From Ruminococcus sp. YE282 (GTDB lineage: Bacteria; Bacillota; Clostridia; Oscillospirales; Acutalibacteraceae): a stretch of DNA of 64,000 nt. The stretch spans positions 1 through 64,000 of the forward strand of contig FMUV01000006.1 in assembly GCA_900101355.1 (NCBI GenBank), read 5' to 3'. Below, in pieces: positions 25,352-35,163 of the stretch (within the stretch, counting starts at the first letter, position 1; each line of letters opens with the position of its first letter). A model generated the notes under the pieces. That model had not been told where the DNA came from, did no database searches, and saw only the letters and a list, made by a program, of their open reading frames with translations. The translations under genes and the position numbers were made by a program.

Positions 25352-26284
25352 GTGTCTTTTTCTTCCGAAGTAAAAAAAGAAATTTGTACGATTGAGTTGT
25401 TTGACAGGGAACTTTTAAAGGCAGAGCTTTATGGAATGTTGCTGTTTGGAAGAACATTTCGTGAAAATTCAATTGTTTTTACAACAGAAAATCAGTATGT
25501 CAGCAAGCGAATAACAACTTTGCTTGAAAATTTATATATGCCGATAATCGAAAAGCATACCACATTGCGCACAAAGACAAATGAAAATCGACTTTTCAAA
25601 ATTTCCGTAGTAGGCGACGACGATTGCATGAGAATCTTCGATGATTTCGGTCATTCAAATTCGCAGGTTACATTGCGTGTGAACAGAGCCAACATATCGG
25701 GAGACGAGCCTGCACGTGCGTTTGTTCGCGGAGCGTTTTTGAGCTGCGGTTCGGTGTCATCACCCGAAAAAAGCTATCACGCCGAATTTTGTGTGCCGCA
25801 CAAAAACCTTTCGGTTGACTTGTGCAAAATTCTTTCCGAAATAACCGAATGTGGTTTTTGCCCGAAAACCGTGCTGAGAAACGGTAATTACATAGTTTAT
25901 TTTAAGGGCAGCGAACAAATTTGCGATTTGCTTACATATATCGGTGCTCCGCTGAGCGCAATGGAAATTATGGGAACAAAAGCAATCAAGCAGGTTAGAA
26001 ATAATGTCAACAGAAGAATAAACGGCGAGGTTGCAAATATCGGAAAAATTGCGTCGGCGTCGGCAAAACAGCTTGAAGCCATAAATCACATAAAGAAAAC
26101 CAAAGGACTTGAAACTTTGCCCGAAGATTTGCGTGAAATTGCGTATCTTCGACTTGAAAATCCCGAAATGTCGCTTAGAGATTTGGGACAAAACCTTTCT
26201 CCGCCGATAAGCAGAAGCGGAGCAAATCACAGAATACAACGTCTGCTTGAATATGCGGATATTGCGGAGGAGAACAATGGATAA
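25352..26284 (+). CDS. whiA: DNA-binding protein WhiA
   Basis: A 310-residue protein with an N-terminal LAGLIDADG homing-endonuclease-like domain (RAFVRGAFLSCGSVSSPEKS) and a C-terminal helix-turn-helix (LREIAYLRLENPEMSLRDLG, then SRSGANHRIQRLLEYAD). WhiA influences cell division and nucleoid behaviour in Firmicutes and sporulation septation in Streptomyces. GTG start preceded by AAAGGAGAATAAGA. It overlaps xseB by 8 bp. Confidence 0.95.
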   Translation: MSFSSEVKKEICTIELFDRELLKAELYGMLLFGRTFRENSIVFTTENQYVSKRITTLLENLYMPIIEKHTTLRTKTNENRLFKISVVGDDDCMRIFDDFGHSNSQVTLRVNRANISGDEPARAFVRGAFLSCGSVSSPEKSYHAEFCVPHKNLSVDLCKILSEITECGFCPKTVLRNGNYIVYFKGSEQICDLLTYIGAPLSAMEIMGTKAIKQVRNNVNRRINGEVANIGKIASASAKQLEAINHIKKTKGLETLPEDLREIAYLRLENPEMSLRDLGQNLSPPISRSGANHRIQRLLEYADIAEENNG

Positions 26285-26498
26285 AAAAATGACTTTTGAA
26301 GAAGCTAATGAAAAGCTTGAGCAGACTGTAAAGTCTATGGAAGACAAAAGCCTGACACTTCAGCAAAGCGTTGATTTATATGCCGAGGCTTGCGAACTGC
26401 TTGCCTATTGTATGAAAGAGCTTGATTCTTACAAAGGACAGATTGAGAATATAAACGAAAGAATAAAGCAGATTAATTCCGAGGAGGAACAAGCGTGA
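26277..26498 (+). CDS. xseB: Exodeoxyribonuclease VII small subunit
   Basis: A 73-residue helical protein beginning MDKKMTFEEANEKLEQTVKS, the XseB pattern (FEEALxxLExIVxxLE). ExoVII trims single-stranded DNA; the large subunit gene xseA, often directly upstream, is not in this window. The ATG at 26277 has GGAGGAGAAC upstream within the end of whiA. Its TGA overlaps the GTG of ispA. Confidence 0.9.
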   Translation: MDKKMTFEEANEKLEQTVKSMEDKSLTLQQSVDLYAEACELLAYCMKELDSYKGQIENINERIKQINSEEEQA

Positions 26499-27367
26499 AA
26501 AATTACATTGAATTGACAGAAAAGGCATTAAAAGACTTTTTGCCAAATTCGGATTGCAGAGAAAAAGTGCTGATTGATTCTATGAATTACAGCCTTGAAG
26601 CAGGCGGAAAAAGAGTGCGTCCAAGACTTGTATTTGAGTTTAATGCGCTTTGCAAAGGAAAAGAAGAAGCAGCTGTTCCGTTTGCCTGTGCAGTTGAAAT
26701 GATACACACATATTCCTTGATTCACGATGACCTGCCTTGTATGGATGATGATGATTTGCGCAGAGGAAAGCCGTCAAATCATAAGGTGTTCGGCGAAGAT
26801 ATTGCGTTGCTTGCCGGAGACGCGTTGCTCACGCTTGCGTTTGAAGTCCTTTCATCAGAAAAGGCGGTAAAGCTTGCGGGTGAAAAGGCTTGCTGTGCTG
26901 CGGTAAATACTCTTGCAAAATATGCCGGAGCAATAGGTATGGTAGGCGGACAGGTGATTGATTTAATCAGTGAAAACACCAATGCACCGATTGAGGTTTT
27001 GCGTGAAATGGACAGCAAAAAAACCGCTTGCCTGATAAAAGCCGCATGCAAACTTGGATGTATATCGGCAGGAGCGGATTCTGACAAGATTAAGGCTGCC
27101 TCGCTTTACGGAGAAAGCATAGGAATCGCATTCCAAATTCAGGATGATATTCTTGACGCAGTTTCTTCTGTTGAAGAGCTTGGAAAACCGATTGGCAGTG
27201 ATAACGAAAACGGAAAATCTACGTATGTATCGTTGCTTGGTATTGAGAAATGCAAAGAACTTGTAGACGAATTGACGCAAGCCGCAATTGACTCGCTAAG
27301 TGCATTTGACAGCGATGTGGCACAGCTTAAAGAATATGCTTTGCAACTTGCAAAGAGAAATAAATAA
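26495..27367 (+). CDS. ispA: Polyprenyl (farnesyl/geranylgeranyl) diphosphate synthase
   Basis: A 290-residue trans-prenyltransferase joining isopentenyl and allylic diphosphates. First Asp-rich motif is in YSLIHDDLPCMDDDDLRRGK, second in FQIQDDILDAV; GGKRVRPRL supplies diphosphate-binding residues. The spacing and flanking residues fit the FPP synthase group. GTG start overlapping the xseB stop with GAGGAA upstream. It feeds undecaprenyl phosphate synthesis together with dxs next door. Confidence 0.93.
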   Translation: MKNYIELTEKALKDFLPNSDCREKVLIDSMNYSLEAGGKRVRPRLVFEFNALCKGKEEAAVPFACAVEMIHTYSLIHDDLPCMDDDDLRRGKPSNHKVFGEDIALLAGDALLTLAFEVLSSEKAVKLAGEKACCAAVNTLAKYAGAIGMVGGQVIDLISENTNAPIEVLREMDSKKTACLIKAACKLGCISAGADSDKIKAASLYGESIGIAFQIQDDILDAVSSVEELGKPIGSDNENGKSTYVSLLGIEKCKELVDELTQAAIDSLSAFDSDVAQLKEYALQLAKRNK

Positions 27368-27412
27368 AAGGTTTAGATATGGCAATTTGCCAAAACAGGA
27401 AATGGGTAAAAT

Positions 27413-29284
27413 ATGGGTGAATACAAAATTCTTCCTACAATTAAATCACCTAATGACGTCAAAAAACTTTCAGAAGAAAGCTTAAAGACTCTTTGTACGG
27501 AAATAAGAGAAAAGCTTGTTGAGGTTGTTTCGGTAAACGGCGGACATTTGTCTCCAAACTTGGGAGTTGTTGAGCTTACCGTTGCTTTGCACCGCAGTTT
27601 TAACTTTCCGAAAGACAGTATTGTATGGGACGTCGGACATCAAAGCTATACGCATAAGTTGCTTACGGGCAGGTATAAAGATTTTGATACTTTGCGCCTC
27701 AGAGGAGGAATCTCGGGCTTCCCGAAGCGTGAGGAAAGCCGTTATGACGACTTTAATACAGGTCACAGCAGTACCTCAATTTCTGCCGCATTCGGAATTG
27801 CAAACGCAAAAATGCTTTCGGGAGATAACAGCCAGACAATAGCCGTGATAGGCGACGGCTCATTTACCGGCGGACTTGCGTTTGAGGCTATGAATAACGC
27901 GGGCAGATTTAACCGAAATTTTATTGTTGTGCTCAATGACAATAAGATGTCAATCTCAAAAAATGTCGGTGCTTTTCCTCGGTATCTTACTACTGTAAGG
28001 ATTCAGCCGTGGTATATCAGAGTTAAACATATTACCGAGAAAACACTTTCAAAGCTGCCTGTTCTCGGCAGAGTTATAAAGTGGTTTTTAAAACGAAGCA
28101 AATCCAAAATTAAAAATTTGGTTTATAAGAATACACTTTTTGATTGCTTTGGATTTACCTATCTCGGCCCTATTGACGGTCATAGTATTGATGAACTGGA
28201 AAATGCTTTTGAGGTTGCAAAAAAAATCAACTCTCCTGTGCTTTTGCACGTGGTTACCAAAAAGGGCAAAGGATATTTGCCTGCCGAAGAAAAGCCCGGA
28301 CAATTCCACGGTATCGGTCAGTTTGATATAGACTCAGGCGAACCTATTTCAAGCCATACAGGTTTTTCTGCCGTGTTTGGCAGCCTTATGTGTGAACTTG
28401 CGCAACAAGACAGCAAGATATGTGCAATAACAGCAGCTATGGCATACGGCACAGGCTTGAGAGAATTTTCTCATCTGTACAAAGACAGATTTTTTGACGT
28501 CGGAATAGCTGAGGAACACGCCGTGACCTTTGGATGCGGACTTGCCTCAAAAGGAATGAGACCTGTGTTTGCGGTGTACTCAACGTTTTTACAGCGTGCG
28601 TATGACCAGCTTATTCACGACGCCGCATTGGGCAAACTTCACCTTGTGCTTGCAATTGACCGTGCGGGAATAGTCGGAAGCGACGGCGAAACTCATCAGG
28701 GTGTGTTTGACGTTTCAATTCTTAATACGATTCCAAATGCCACAATATACTCTCCCACATATTTTGATGGACTGAGAAAGTCGCTTCATCATGCGGTTTA
28801 CGCTTGTGACGAGTTGGCGGCAGTGAGGTATCCGCGCGGCGGAGAACTTTACAAACCCGATGACTTTGGAGAAGAAAGTATTGATTTTAATACGTATGGA
28901 AACCCCGAATGCGGTAATTTGATTGTAACTTACGGAAGATTATTTTCATATGCCGCAAAAGCTAAGGAAATGCTTAAAGAACAGGGCGTTGAGGTCTGTT
29001 TATTAAAACTTTGCCGCCTTAAGCCGATTGATGTGGAAGCTGTTGAATTTGCCGCACAGTTTAAAAATGTATGGTTTTTTGAAGAGGGCATAAAGAACGG
29101 CGGAATTGCACGTAATTTCTCCGATATGCTTTTTTATAAAAATTTTAAAGGCAGTTACCATATAAAGGCTATAAATGATAAATTTGTAAAGCAGATGAGC
29201 GTATCCGAAGCTCTTGAAATGCTAAAGCTTGACAGCAAGGGTATGGTTGAAGTAATTACAACAAATTTAAGGAACGAAGAATAA
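27413..29284 (+). CDS. dxs: 1-deoxy-D-xylulose-5-phosphate synthase
   Basis: A 623-residue thiamine diphosphate enzyme that condenses pyruvate and glyceraldehyde 3-phosphate, the first step of the MEP isoprenoid route. Key blocks: HLSPNLGVVELTVALH with the catalytic His region, GDGSFTGGLAFEAMNNAG for ThDP and Mg2+, DVGIAEEHAVTFGCGLASKG with the catalytic Glu, and DRAGIVGSDGETHQGVFDVS. Full length. It is 45 bp after ispA and 3 bp before tlyA. Confidence 0.97.
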   Translation: MGEYKILPTIKSPNDVKKLSEESLKTLCTEIREKLVEVVSVNGGHLSPNLGVVELTVALHRSFNFPKDSIVWDVGHQSYTHKLLTGRYKDFDTLRLRGGISGFPKREESRYDDFNTGHSSTSISAAFGIANAKMLSGDNSQTIAVIGDGSFTGGLAFEAMNNAGRFNRNFIVVLNDNKMSISKNVGAFPRYLTTVRIQPWYIRVKHITEKTLSKLPVLGRVIKWFLKRSKSKIKNLVYKNTLFDCFGFTYLGPIDGHSIDELENAFEVAKKINSPVLLHVVTKKGKGYLPAEEKPGQFHGIGQFDIDSGEPISSHTGFSAVFGSLMCELAQQDSKICAITAAMAYGTGLREFSHLYKDRFFDVGIAEEHAVTFGCGLASKGMRPVFAVYSTFLQRAYDQLIHDAALGKLHLVLAIDRAGIVGSDGETHQGVFDVSILNTIPNATIYSPTYFDGLRKSLHHAVYACDELAAVRYPRGGELYKPDDFGEESIDFNTYGNPECGNLIVTYGRLFSYAAKAKEMLKEQGVEVCLLKLCRLKPIDVEAVEFAAQFKNVWFFEEGIKNGGIARNFSDMLFYKNFKGSYHIKAINDKFVKQMSVSEALEMLKLDSKGMVEVITTNLRNEE

Positions 29285-29287
29285 TAT

Positions 29288-30091
29288 ATGAAAAAAAGAC
29301 TTGATATACTTGTATATGAAAAGGGATTTGCCGAAAGCCGTGAAAAAGCAAAGGCAATAATTATGTCGGGGCTTGTGTATGTTGACAATCAAAAAGCAGA
29401 TAAGTGCGGCACTTCATATGACGAAAACGTTAATATTGAGGTCAGAGGCAATACACTCAGGTACGTCAGCCGCGGCGGTTTGAAGCTTGAAAAGGCAATT
29501 AAAAACTTTAACCTTGATTTGCAGGACAAAACCACCATGGATATTGGAGCTTCAACCGGCGGTTTTACGGACTGTATGCTTCAAAACGGAGCAAAAAAGG
29601 TTTATTCCATTGATGTCGGATACGGTCAGCTTGCCTGGAAGCTCAGAAACGATGAACGTGTTGTAAATCTTGAACGCACAAATATGCGAAAGGTAACAGA
29701 CGAGCAGGTTCCGGACAAAATTGACTTTTTTTCGGTAGACGTTTCGTTTATCTCTTTAAAACTTATACTTCCGGTTGCACGAAAACTTATGGCAGACAAT
29801 GCTCAGGCAGTTTGTCTGATAAAGCCGCAGTTTGAAGCAGGGCGAGAAAAGGTCGGGAAAAAGGGCGTTGTCAGAGACCCGAATGTACATATCGAGGTTG
29901 TGCAAAACATATATGATTTTTGCCTGCAAAACGGTTTTGATGTGCTGAATCTTGACTTTTCGCCGATAAAAGGTCCCGAAGGCAACATAGAATACCTTAT
30001 ACACTTGCAAAAAAGCGACGACCCTAAGTCTTATGTCAAAATTACGCCGCAGGAACTTGTGCAGAGGTCACATAGTCAGCTTGATAAATAG
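29288..30091 (+). CDS. tlyA: TlyA-type rRNA 2'-O-methyltransferase
   Basis: A 267-residue protein: N-terminal S4 domain (KKRLDILVYEKGFAESREKA) and C-terminal FtsJ-like Rossmann domain with DIGASTGGFTDCMLQNGAKK for SAM binding. The catalytic K-D-K-E set fits YVSRGGLKLEKA, SVDVSFISLK and LIKPQFEAGR. In mycobacteria TlyA methylates cytidines of 16S and 23S rRNA; whether the second target is modified here is not deducible. It lies in the ispA-dxs-tlyA-nadK-argR-recN order common in clostridia. Confidence 0.94.
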   Translation: MKKRLDILVYEKGFAESREKAKAIIMSGLVYVDNQKADKCGTSYDENVNIEVRGNTLRYVSRGGLKLEKAIKNFNLDLQDKTTMDIGASTGGFTDCMLQNGAKKVYSIDVGYGQLAWKLRNDERVVNLERTNMRKVTDEQVPDKIDFFSVDVSFISLKLILPVARKLMADNAQAVCLIKPQFEAGREKVGKKGVVRDPNVHIEVVQNIYDFCLQNGFDVLNLDFSPIKGPEGNIEYLIHLQKSDDPKSYVKITPQELVQRSHSQLDK

Positions 30092-30099
30092 GTGATATT

Positions 30100-30957
30100 A
30101 TGAAAACAGCCATCGTTGTAAATCTTTCCAAAGAAAACGCAATTTATTGTGCAAAGCAGATTGTAAAACTTTTGCGCCTTAACGGAGCGGAAATATGTAT
30201 GCTTTCCGAATGTAAGCCGTTTTATTCCGATAAAAAGATTGTGTTTTCAGATACAATTGAGGAACTGTTTTTGCAGTGTGACGTTGCAATAACCGTTGGC
30301 GGAGACGGAACTATCATACATGCCGCAAAGTATGCCGCACCGTGCAAAAAGCCTATAATCGGCGTTAATGTCGGCAGGCTTGGATTTGCGGCTGATGTTG
30401 AGGCTGATGAAATCGGACAACTTACAAGGCTTTTAAGCGGTGATTACTATTCGGAAATGCGTATGTTGCTTGACATCGCCGTAGTCAAAAACAATAAATC
30501 AAAACACTATTTGGCTGTAAACGATGCGGTAATGGCACACGGTCAGCTTTCAAAAATTGTTGACTTTCAGCTTTCGCTTGACGACGAAATAATTTCAAAG
30601 TACCGTGCGGACGGACTTTTGTTTTCAACTCCGACAGGTTCAACGGCATATTCGCTGTCGGCGGGCGGACCTATTCTTGCTCCGCAGATGGAATGTATCC
30701 TTATGACGCCCGTATGTCCGCACTCTTTGTTTTCACGTTCGGTTTTGTTTGACGGAAAGTCCGAACTTTCCGTAATGGTAAAAATTCCCTTAGGTTGCAG
30801 TTGTGTATTAACAATAGACGGTGAGGAGAACATAAATATATGTGACTCAGACAAAGTAATTATCAGAAAGTCATCGCAAAGACTTGAGCTTTTGTCAATT
30901 CACAAACGCAATTTTTACAAACGCCTTAACGAAAAGCTGAAAGAGAGGGAGTTCTAA
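30100..30957 (+). CDS. nadK: NAD kinase
   Basis: A 285-residue enzyme making NADP+ from NAD+ with ATP or polyphosphate. The GGDGT motif (67-71) lies in AITVGGDGTIIHAAK, followed by NVGRLGFAADV and AVNDAVMAHG (NE/D motif), then TPTGSTAYSLSAGGPI. AGGTGATATT precedes the ATG. Its stop overlaps the argR start (TAATG). Confidence 0.96.
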   Translation: MKTAIVVNLSKENAIYCAKQIVKLLRLNGAEICMLSECKPFYSDKKIVFSDTIEELFLQCDVAITVGGDGTIIHAAKYAAPCKKPIIGVNVGRLGFAADVEADEIGQLTRLLSGDYYSEMRMLLDIAVVKNNKSKHYLAVNDAVMAHGQLSKIVDFQLSLDDEIISKYRADGLLFSTPTGSTAYSLSAGGPILAPQMECILMTPVCPHSLFSRSVLFDGKSELSVMVKIPLGCSCVLTIDGEENINICDSDKVIIRKSSQRLELLSIHKRNFYKRLNEKLKEREF

Positions 30958-31403
30958 TGAAATCGGGACGGCATTCTAAAATTCTTGAAATTATTGAAAA
31001 ATATCCGATAGAAACCCAGGACGAGTTGCTAACTCATCTTAAGGCTGAGGGATATATAACCACTCAAGCTACAATTTCCCGTGATATAAAGGAAATGCGC
31101 CTTGTAAAGGCACTCGACTCCAACGGAAAATATCATTATATTGCTCCGTCAGAAAATACGGGCAACGTGCGTTCAACATTTGAATCGCTGTTTACATCAT
31201 CGGTAATTTCCGTTGACATTGCTCAAAATATTGTTGTTGTCAAAACATACAGCGGAATGGCAAATGCCGTGTGTGCGGCTCTTGACTCTACCGACAACAA
31301 TGCGGTAGTAGGAACTATTGCCGGCGACGATACCATTTTTATAGCCTGCCGAAATTCCGAGCTTGCCCAGGCTCTTACGCACAAATTAAAGAAGCTGATT
31401 TAA
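30957..31403 (+). CDS. argR: Arginine repressor ArgR/AhrC
   Basis: A 148-residue regulator with an N-terminal winged helix (RHSKILEIIEKYPIETQDEL then YITTQATISRDIKEMRLVKA) and a C-terminal arginine-binding hexamer domain ending VVGTIAGDDTIFIACRN. It represses arginine synthesis when arginine is abundant. The location between nadK and recN is conserved among Firmicutes and does not imply those as targets. Confidence 0.95.
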   Translation: MKSGRHSKILEIIEKYPIETQDELLTHLKAEGYITTQATISRDIKEMRLVKALDSNGKYHYIAPSENTGNVRSTFESLFTSSVISVDIAQNIVVVKTYSGMANAVCAALDSTDNNAVVGTIAGDDTIFIACRNSELAQALTHKLKKLI

Positions 31404-31418
31404 CAGGGATGAAATTCT

Positions 31419-33083
31419 ATGCTATTAACTTTGTATATTGAAAATATAGCCGTAATTGAAAAAACGTCAATTGATTTTAATTCCGGTCTTAATGTGCTTA
31501 CCGGTGAAACCGGCGCAGGTAAGAGTATTATTATTGACGCTATAAATGCGATTATGGGACAGCGAATCTCAAAGGATATTATCCGAACAGGAGAAAAAAC
31601 TGCATTTGTCAGCGCTGTTTTTGACGATATAAACGATACTGTAAAAAGAAAATTAACCGAGCTTGGCTTTTCGGGAGAAGATGACGAGCTTATTTTGCAG
31701 AGAACGCTTTCTGCAGCCGGCAAAAGCAGCTGCAAGATAAACGGCAAACCTGCCACGGCGTCAATGCTCAGAGAGCTTTCGCTGAATTTGATTAATATTC
31801 ACGGACAGCACGAAAGTTACGAGCTTTTTTCTCCTGAAACTCACATAAATTATATTGACAGCTATGCAAAGTCTGAAAATTTGCTTAATGCTTATAAAGA
31901 AAAATACAAAGAATATAAAATTCTCTATAAGAAATTAAATGAGGCAAATACCGATGAAAGCGAAAGGCTCAGAGAAATTGACTTGCTTTCTTTTCAGTCA
32001 GACGAGCTTGCTAAGGCTGATGTTCAGATTGGAGAAGAAGAAGCTCTTGAAGCGGAGCGCAACTCTCTGATGAATTTTGAAAGAATTTTTTCTTTGCTTA
32101 ACAAAGCCAAAATGATGCTGGACGGTGAAGATTCAAACGGCGGAGCGGAGGCTGTTGACGTTGCTTCGTCGGCAATGCAGTCGGCGGCGGAACTTGACCC
32201 CCAGTATGAAGAACTCAGCAGCAGTCTGACCGATATTTATTATAATCTTAAGGATTGCAGCGAAAGTATATCCGATTTGATTGACAATCTTGAAAGTGAT
32301 CCAGAAAGACTTGAAGAGATTGAAGAAAGACTCGACTTGCTTAACAGGCTTTCCAGAAAATATAATTGTCCGTGTGATGAATTGCCCGAGTATGCGGAAA
32401 AAATTCAATCACGGCTTGATGAACTTATAGGGTACGATAAAAACCGTGATAAGTTAATCGCAGATTGCAAGAGTGCTGAAGATGCGGCTCTTAAGGCGGC
32501 AAAGGAACTAAGTGATTGCCGTAAGAGCGCGGCTCGGACTTTTGCCAAAAAGGTAAAATCCGAAATGAAGTTTTTGAATATGCCTAATGTTGAGCTTGTA
32601 CCTGAATTTGAGAAAATTGAGCTTTCACCCGACGGAATTGACAGGGTCGAATTTTTAATATCGGCAAATCCCGGAGAAACTCCGAGACCTGTGGCAAAAA
32701 TCGCCTCCGGCGGTGAACTTTCAAGAATGATGCTTGCCATAAAAACCGTTCTTGCGGACACCGACACGGTGGACACATTGATTTTTGATGAGGTTGATAC
32801 GGGAATTTCCGGTTCGGCAGCCGAAAAGGTGGGGCTTAAACTAAAAGAAGTTTCCAAAAACCGTCAGGTGCTTTGCGTAACTCACCAAGCACAAATCGCA
32901 GCTCTTGCCGATTATCATTACCTTATACAAAAACAGGTTGAGCAGGGACGAACGTTTACAAGCGTGGGATTGCTTGACCACGACGGCAGAAAAAATGAAC
33001 TTGCCCGTATAATCGGCGGAGTAAATATTACCGAAGCGGCTTTGTCGCATGCGGAGTCAATGCTTTTACAGTACGATAACTGA
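31419..33083 (+). CDS. recN: DNA repair ATPase RecN
   Basis: A 554-residue SMC-like protein that gathers double-strand break ends. Walker A is GETGAGKS (29-36), a coiled-coil arm fills the middle (about 150-380), the ABC signature is KIASGGELSRMMLAIKTVL, and Walker B is VDTLIFDEVDTGISGSAAEK. Full length. AGGGATGAAATTCT precedes the ATG, 15 bp after argR. Confidence 0.96.
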   Translation: MLLTLYIENIAVIEKTSIDFNSGLNVLTGETGAGKSIIIDAINAIMGQRISKDIIRTGEKTAFVSAVFDDINDTVKRKLTELGFSGEDDELILQRTLSAAGKSSCKINGKPATASMLRELSLNLINIHGQHESYELFSPETHINYIDSYAKSENLLNAYKEKYKEYKILYKKLNEANTDESERLREIDLLSFQSDELAKADVQIGEEEALEAERNSLMNFERIFSLLNKAKMMLDGEDSNGGAEAVDVASSAMQSAAELDPQYEELSSSLTDIYYNLKDCSESISDLIDNLESDPERLEEIEERLDLLNRLSRKYNCPCDELPEYAEKIQSRLDELIGYDKNRDKLIADCKSAEDAALKAAKELSDCRKSAARTFAKKVKSEMKFLNMPNVELVPEFEKIELSPDGIDRVEFLISANPGETPRPVAKIASGGELSRMMLAIKTVLADTDTVDTLIFDEVDTGISGSAAEKVGLKLKEVSKNRQVLCVTHQAQIAALADYHYLIQKQVEQGRTFTSVGLLDHDGRKNELARIIGGVNITEAALSHAESMLLQYDN

Positions 33084-33117
33084 TTAAAAATCCAGAAAGA
33101 CGAGAGGAAGAAATTAT

Positions 33118-35163
33118 TTGAAGCTATGGTCCATTGCACAGCTTGACAAGAGCGAAGCAACAGAAATTCAATCAAAATACGGTTTGCCGCCGCTTCTTGC
33201 AATGATGCTTCAAATCAGGGGCATAAAAACGCAGGATGAGATTGATAATTATCTTTTTAATGATTCAAAAATTGCCTCTCCGTTTGAGATTAAGGATATG
33301 GATAGGGCGGCAGAACGCATAAACAGAGCAATTGACAAAAATGAACTTATCTGTGTTTACGGTGACTTTGATGTTGACGGCATAACTTCAACCGCAATCT
33401 TGTATTCATATTTGCAGACTATATCTGCGAACGCTATGTTTTACATACCCTCACGTGAAAATGAAGGATATGGCATGAACAAAGACGCTGTTGATTTTCT
33501 TAATGAAAAGGGCGTCAGGCTGATTGTGACAGTTGATAACGGTATTGCCGCAGCAAATGAGGTTGCTTATGCAAATTCGCTTGGAATTGATACAGTTGTA
33601 ACCGACCACCATATGCCGCAGAAAGATTTTCCTCAGGCATACGCCGTTGTTGACCCGCATCGTGAAGATTGTCCGAGCAAATTTAAAAATTTGTGCGGCG
33701 CAGGCGTTGCTTTTAAATTAATTATGGCTTTGGAGGGCGAAGATTGCGACTTTGACTCTCTCTATGAAAATTATTCTTATTTATTATGTATTGCAACAAT
33801 AGCAGATATTGTTGAGCTGAGCGGCGAAAATCGTGCGTTTGTAAAACACGGGCTTGAGAGCTTAAAAATTTGTGACAGAATCGGCATAAACAAGCTGATG
33901 GAAAAATCAGATATAGACAAATCACAACTATCGGTTTATGATGTTTCGTTTAAAATTGCACCAAGACTAAATTCGGTCGGTCGTCTTGGAAATTGTGAAG
34001 CCGCAGTAAAACTTTTGCTTACGGACGATGAAGAAGAAGCCGATGAAATTTCAGAATTAATGTGCGATGACAACTCAAAACGCCGTCAAATAGAGGCGGA
34101 TGAGTTGACAGAGATTGAAAACACAATTATGCAAAATCCATCGTTTGTTAATTCACGTATCATTGTGATTGACGGCGAAAACTGGCGTCAGGGTGTGAAC
34201 GGCTTGGTTGCGTCAAAACTTAAAGAGGCGTTTGGCAAACCCGTAATTGTAATATCTCATGACGGCGATGAAGCCAAAGGCTCGGCAAGAAGCGTTGAGG
34301 GGTTTCCGATTCATACAGCAGTGGCATATTGCTCCGATTTGCTTATGCATCACGGCGGACATCCGATGGCGGCGGGGCTTTCTCTTAAAACTCAAAATAT
34401 AGATTTGTTTCGCAAAAGAATAAACGAGTTTGCAAATTCCTTTGAGAATATGCCGTTTGATTCACTTAACATTTCCTGCAAACTCAATCCGGCATTCATA
34501 AATGTGGATATGATAAACAGCCTTGATTATCTAAAGCCGTACGGAGCAGGAAATCCCACGCCGCTGTTTGGTTTTTACAATATGACTGTTGCTGATATTA
34601 TTCCTTTAGCGAATAATAAGCACTTAAAGCTTATGCTGAACAGAAACGGCACAACAATTGAAGCTATGCAATTTGGTATGTCAACATCAACTTTTCCATA
34701 TAATAAGGGCGATGTGGTTGATATTGCAGCCAAACTTGATATAAATGAATACAACGGATATGTCAAGCCGTCGGTGATTGTGCAGGCAATTAAATTTTCA
34801 TCTGACGATACCGAAAAAATCTTGAAAAGCCAACGCATTTTTGAAGATTTTTGTTGCGGCGTCAAAATTACAAGGAAAGAAATTTTTGAGATTTTACCTA
34901 ACAGAAATGATTTTGTACTGCTGTACACATATTTAAGAAAAAACAATGGTTACAATTATCCGTTTGTAACATTGATGCACAGACTTGACAATAAACTTAC
35001 ATATGGTAAAATCAGAGTTATTCTTGAGGCTCTAAACGAACTTGGATTAATCAAGATAAACGAGGGAGTAAAGGAGTCCGAAATAAGGGTAATTCCCAAC
35101 CCGCAAAAGGTCAATCTTGAATCGGCCGAAATAATCCGAAAGTTAAAGGAGATGTCACTGTGA
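33118..35163 (+). CDS. recJ: Single-stranded-DNA-specific exonuclease RecJ
   Basis: A 681-residue 5'-3' exonuclease of the DHH phosphoesterase superfamily. Motifs: YGDFDVDGITSTAILYSYLQ, VTVDNGIAA, VVTDHHMPQ (DHH) and HGGHPMAAGLSLK of DHHA1. A C-terminal extension of about 130 residues follows the OB region. TTG start with GAGAGGAAG upstream. recJ ends in GTGA, overlapping the rel start by 4 bp. Confidence 0.94.
   Translation: MKLWSIAQLDKSEATEIQSKYGLPPLLAMMLQIRGIKTQDEIDNYLFNDSKIASPFEIKDMDRAAERINRAIDKNELICVYGDFDVDGITSTAILYSYLQTISANAMFYIPSRENEGYGMNKDAVDFLNEKGVRLIVTVDNGIAAANEVAYANSLGIDTVVTDHHMPQKDFPQAYAVVDPHREDCPSKFKNLCGAGVAFKLIMALEGEDCDFDSLYENYSYLLCIATIADIVELSGENRAFVKHGLESLKICDRIGINKLMEKSDIDKSQLSVYDVSFKIAPRLNSVGRLGNCEAAVKLLLTDDEEEADEISELMCDDNSKRRQIEADELTEIENTIMQNPSFVNSRIIVIDGENWRQGVNGLVASKLKEAFGKPVIVISHDGDEAKGSARSVEGFPIHTAVAYCSDLLMHHGGHPMAAGLSLKTQNIDLFRKRINEFANSFENMPFDSLNISCKLNPAFINVDMINSLDYLKPYGAGNPTPLFGFYNMTVADIIPLANNKHLKLMLNRNGTTIEAMQFGMSTSTFPYNKGDVVDIAAKLDINEYNGYVKPSVIVQAIKFSSDDTEKILKSQRIFEDFCCGVKITRKEIFEILPNRNDFVLLYTYLRKNNGYNYPFVTLMHRLDNKLTYGKIRVILEALNELGLIKINEGVKESEIRVIPNPQKVNLESAEIIRKLKEMSL

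Noticed and set aside
25760..26347. 195-codon frame on - within whiA
   Set aside because: A shadow of whiA/xseB codons; Cys/Phe/Arg-rich, with no ribosome site or known motif.
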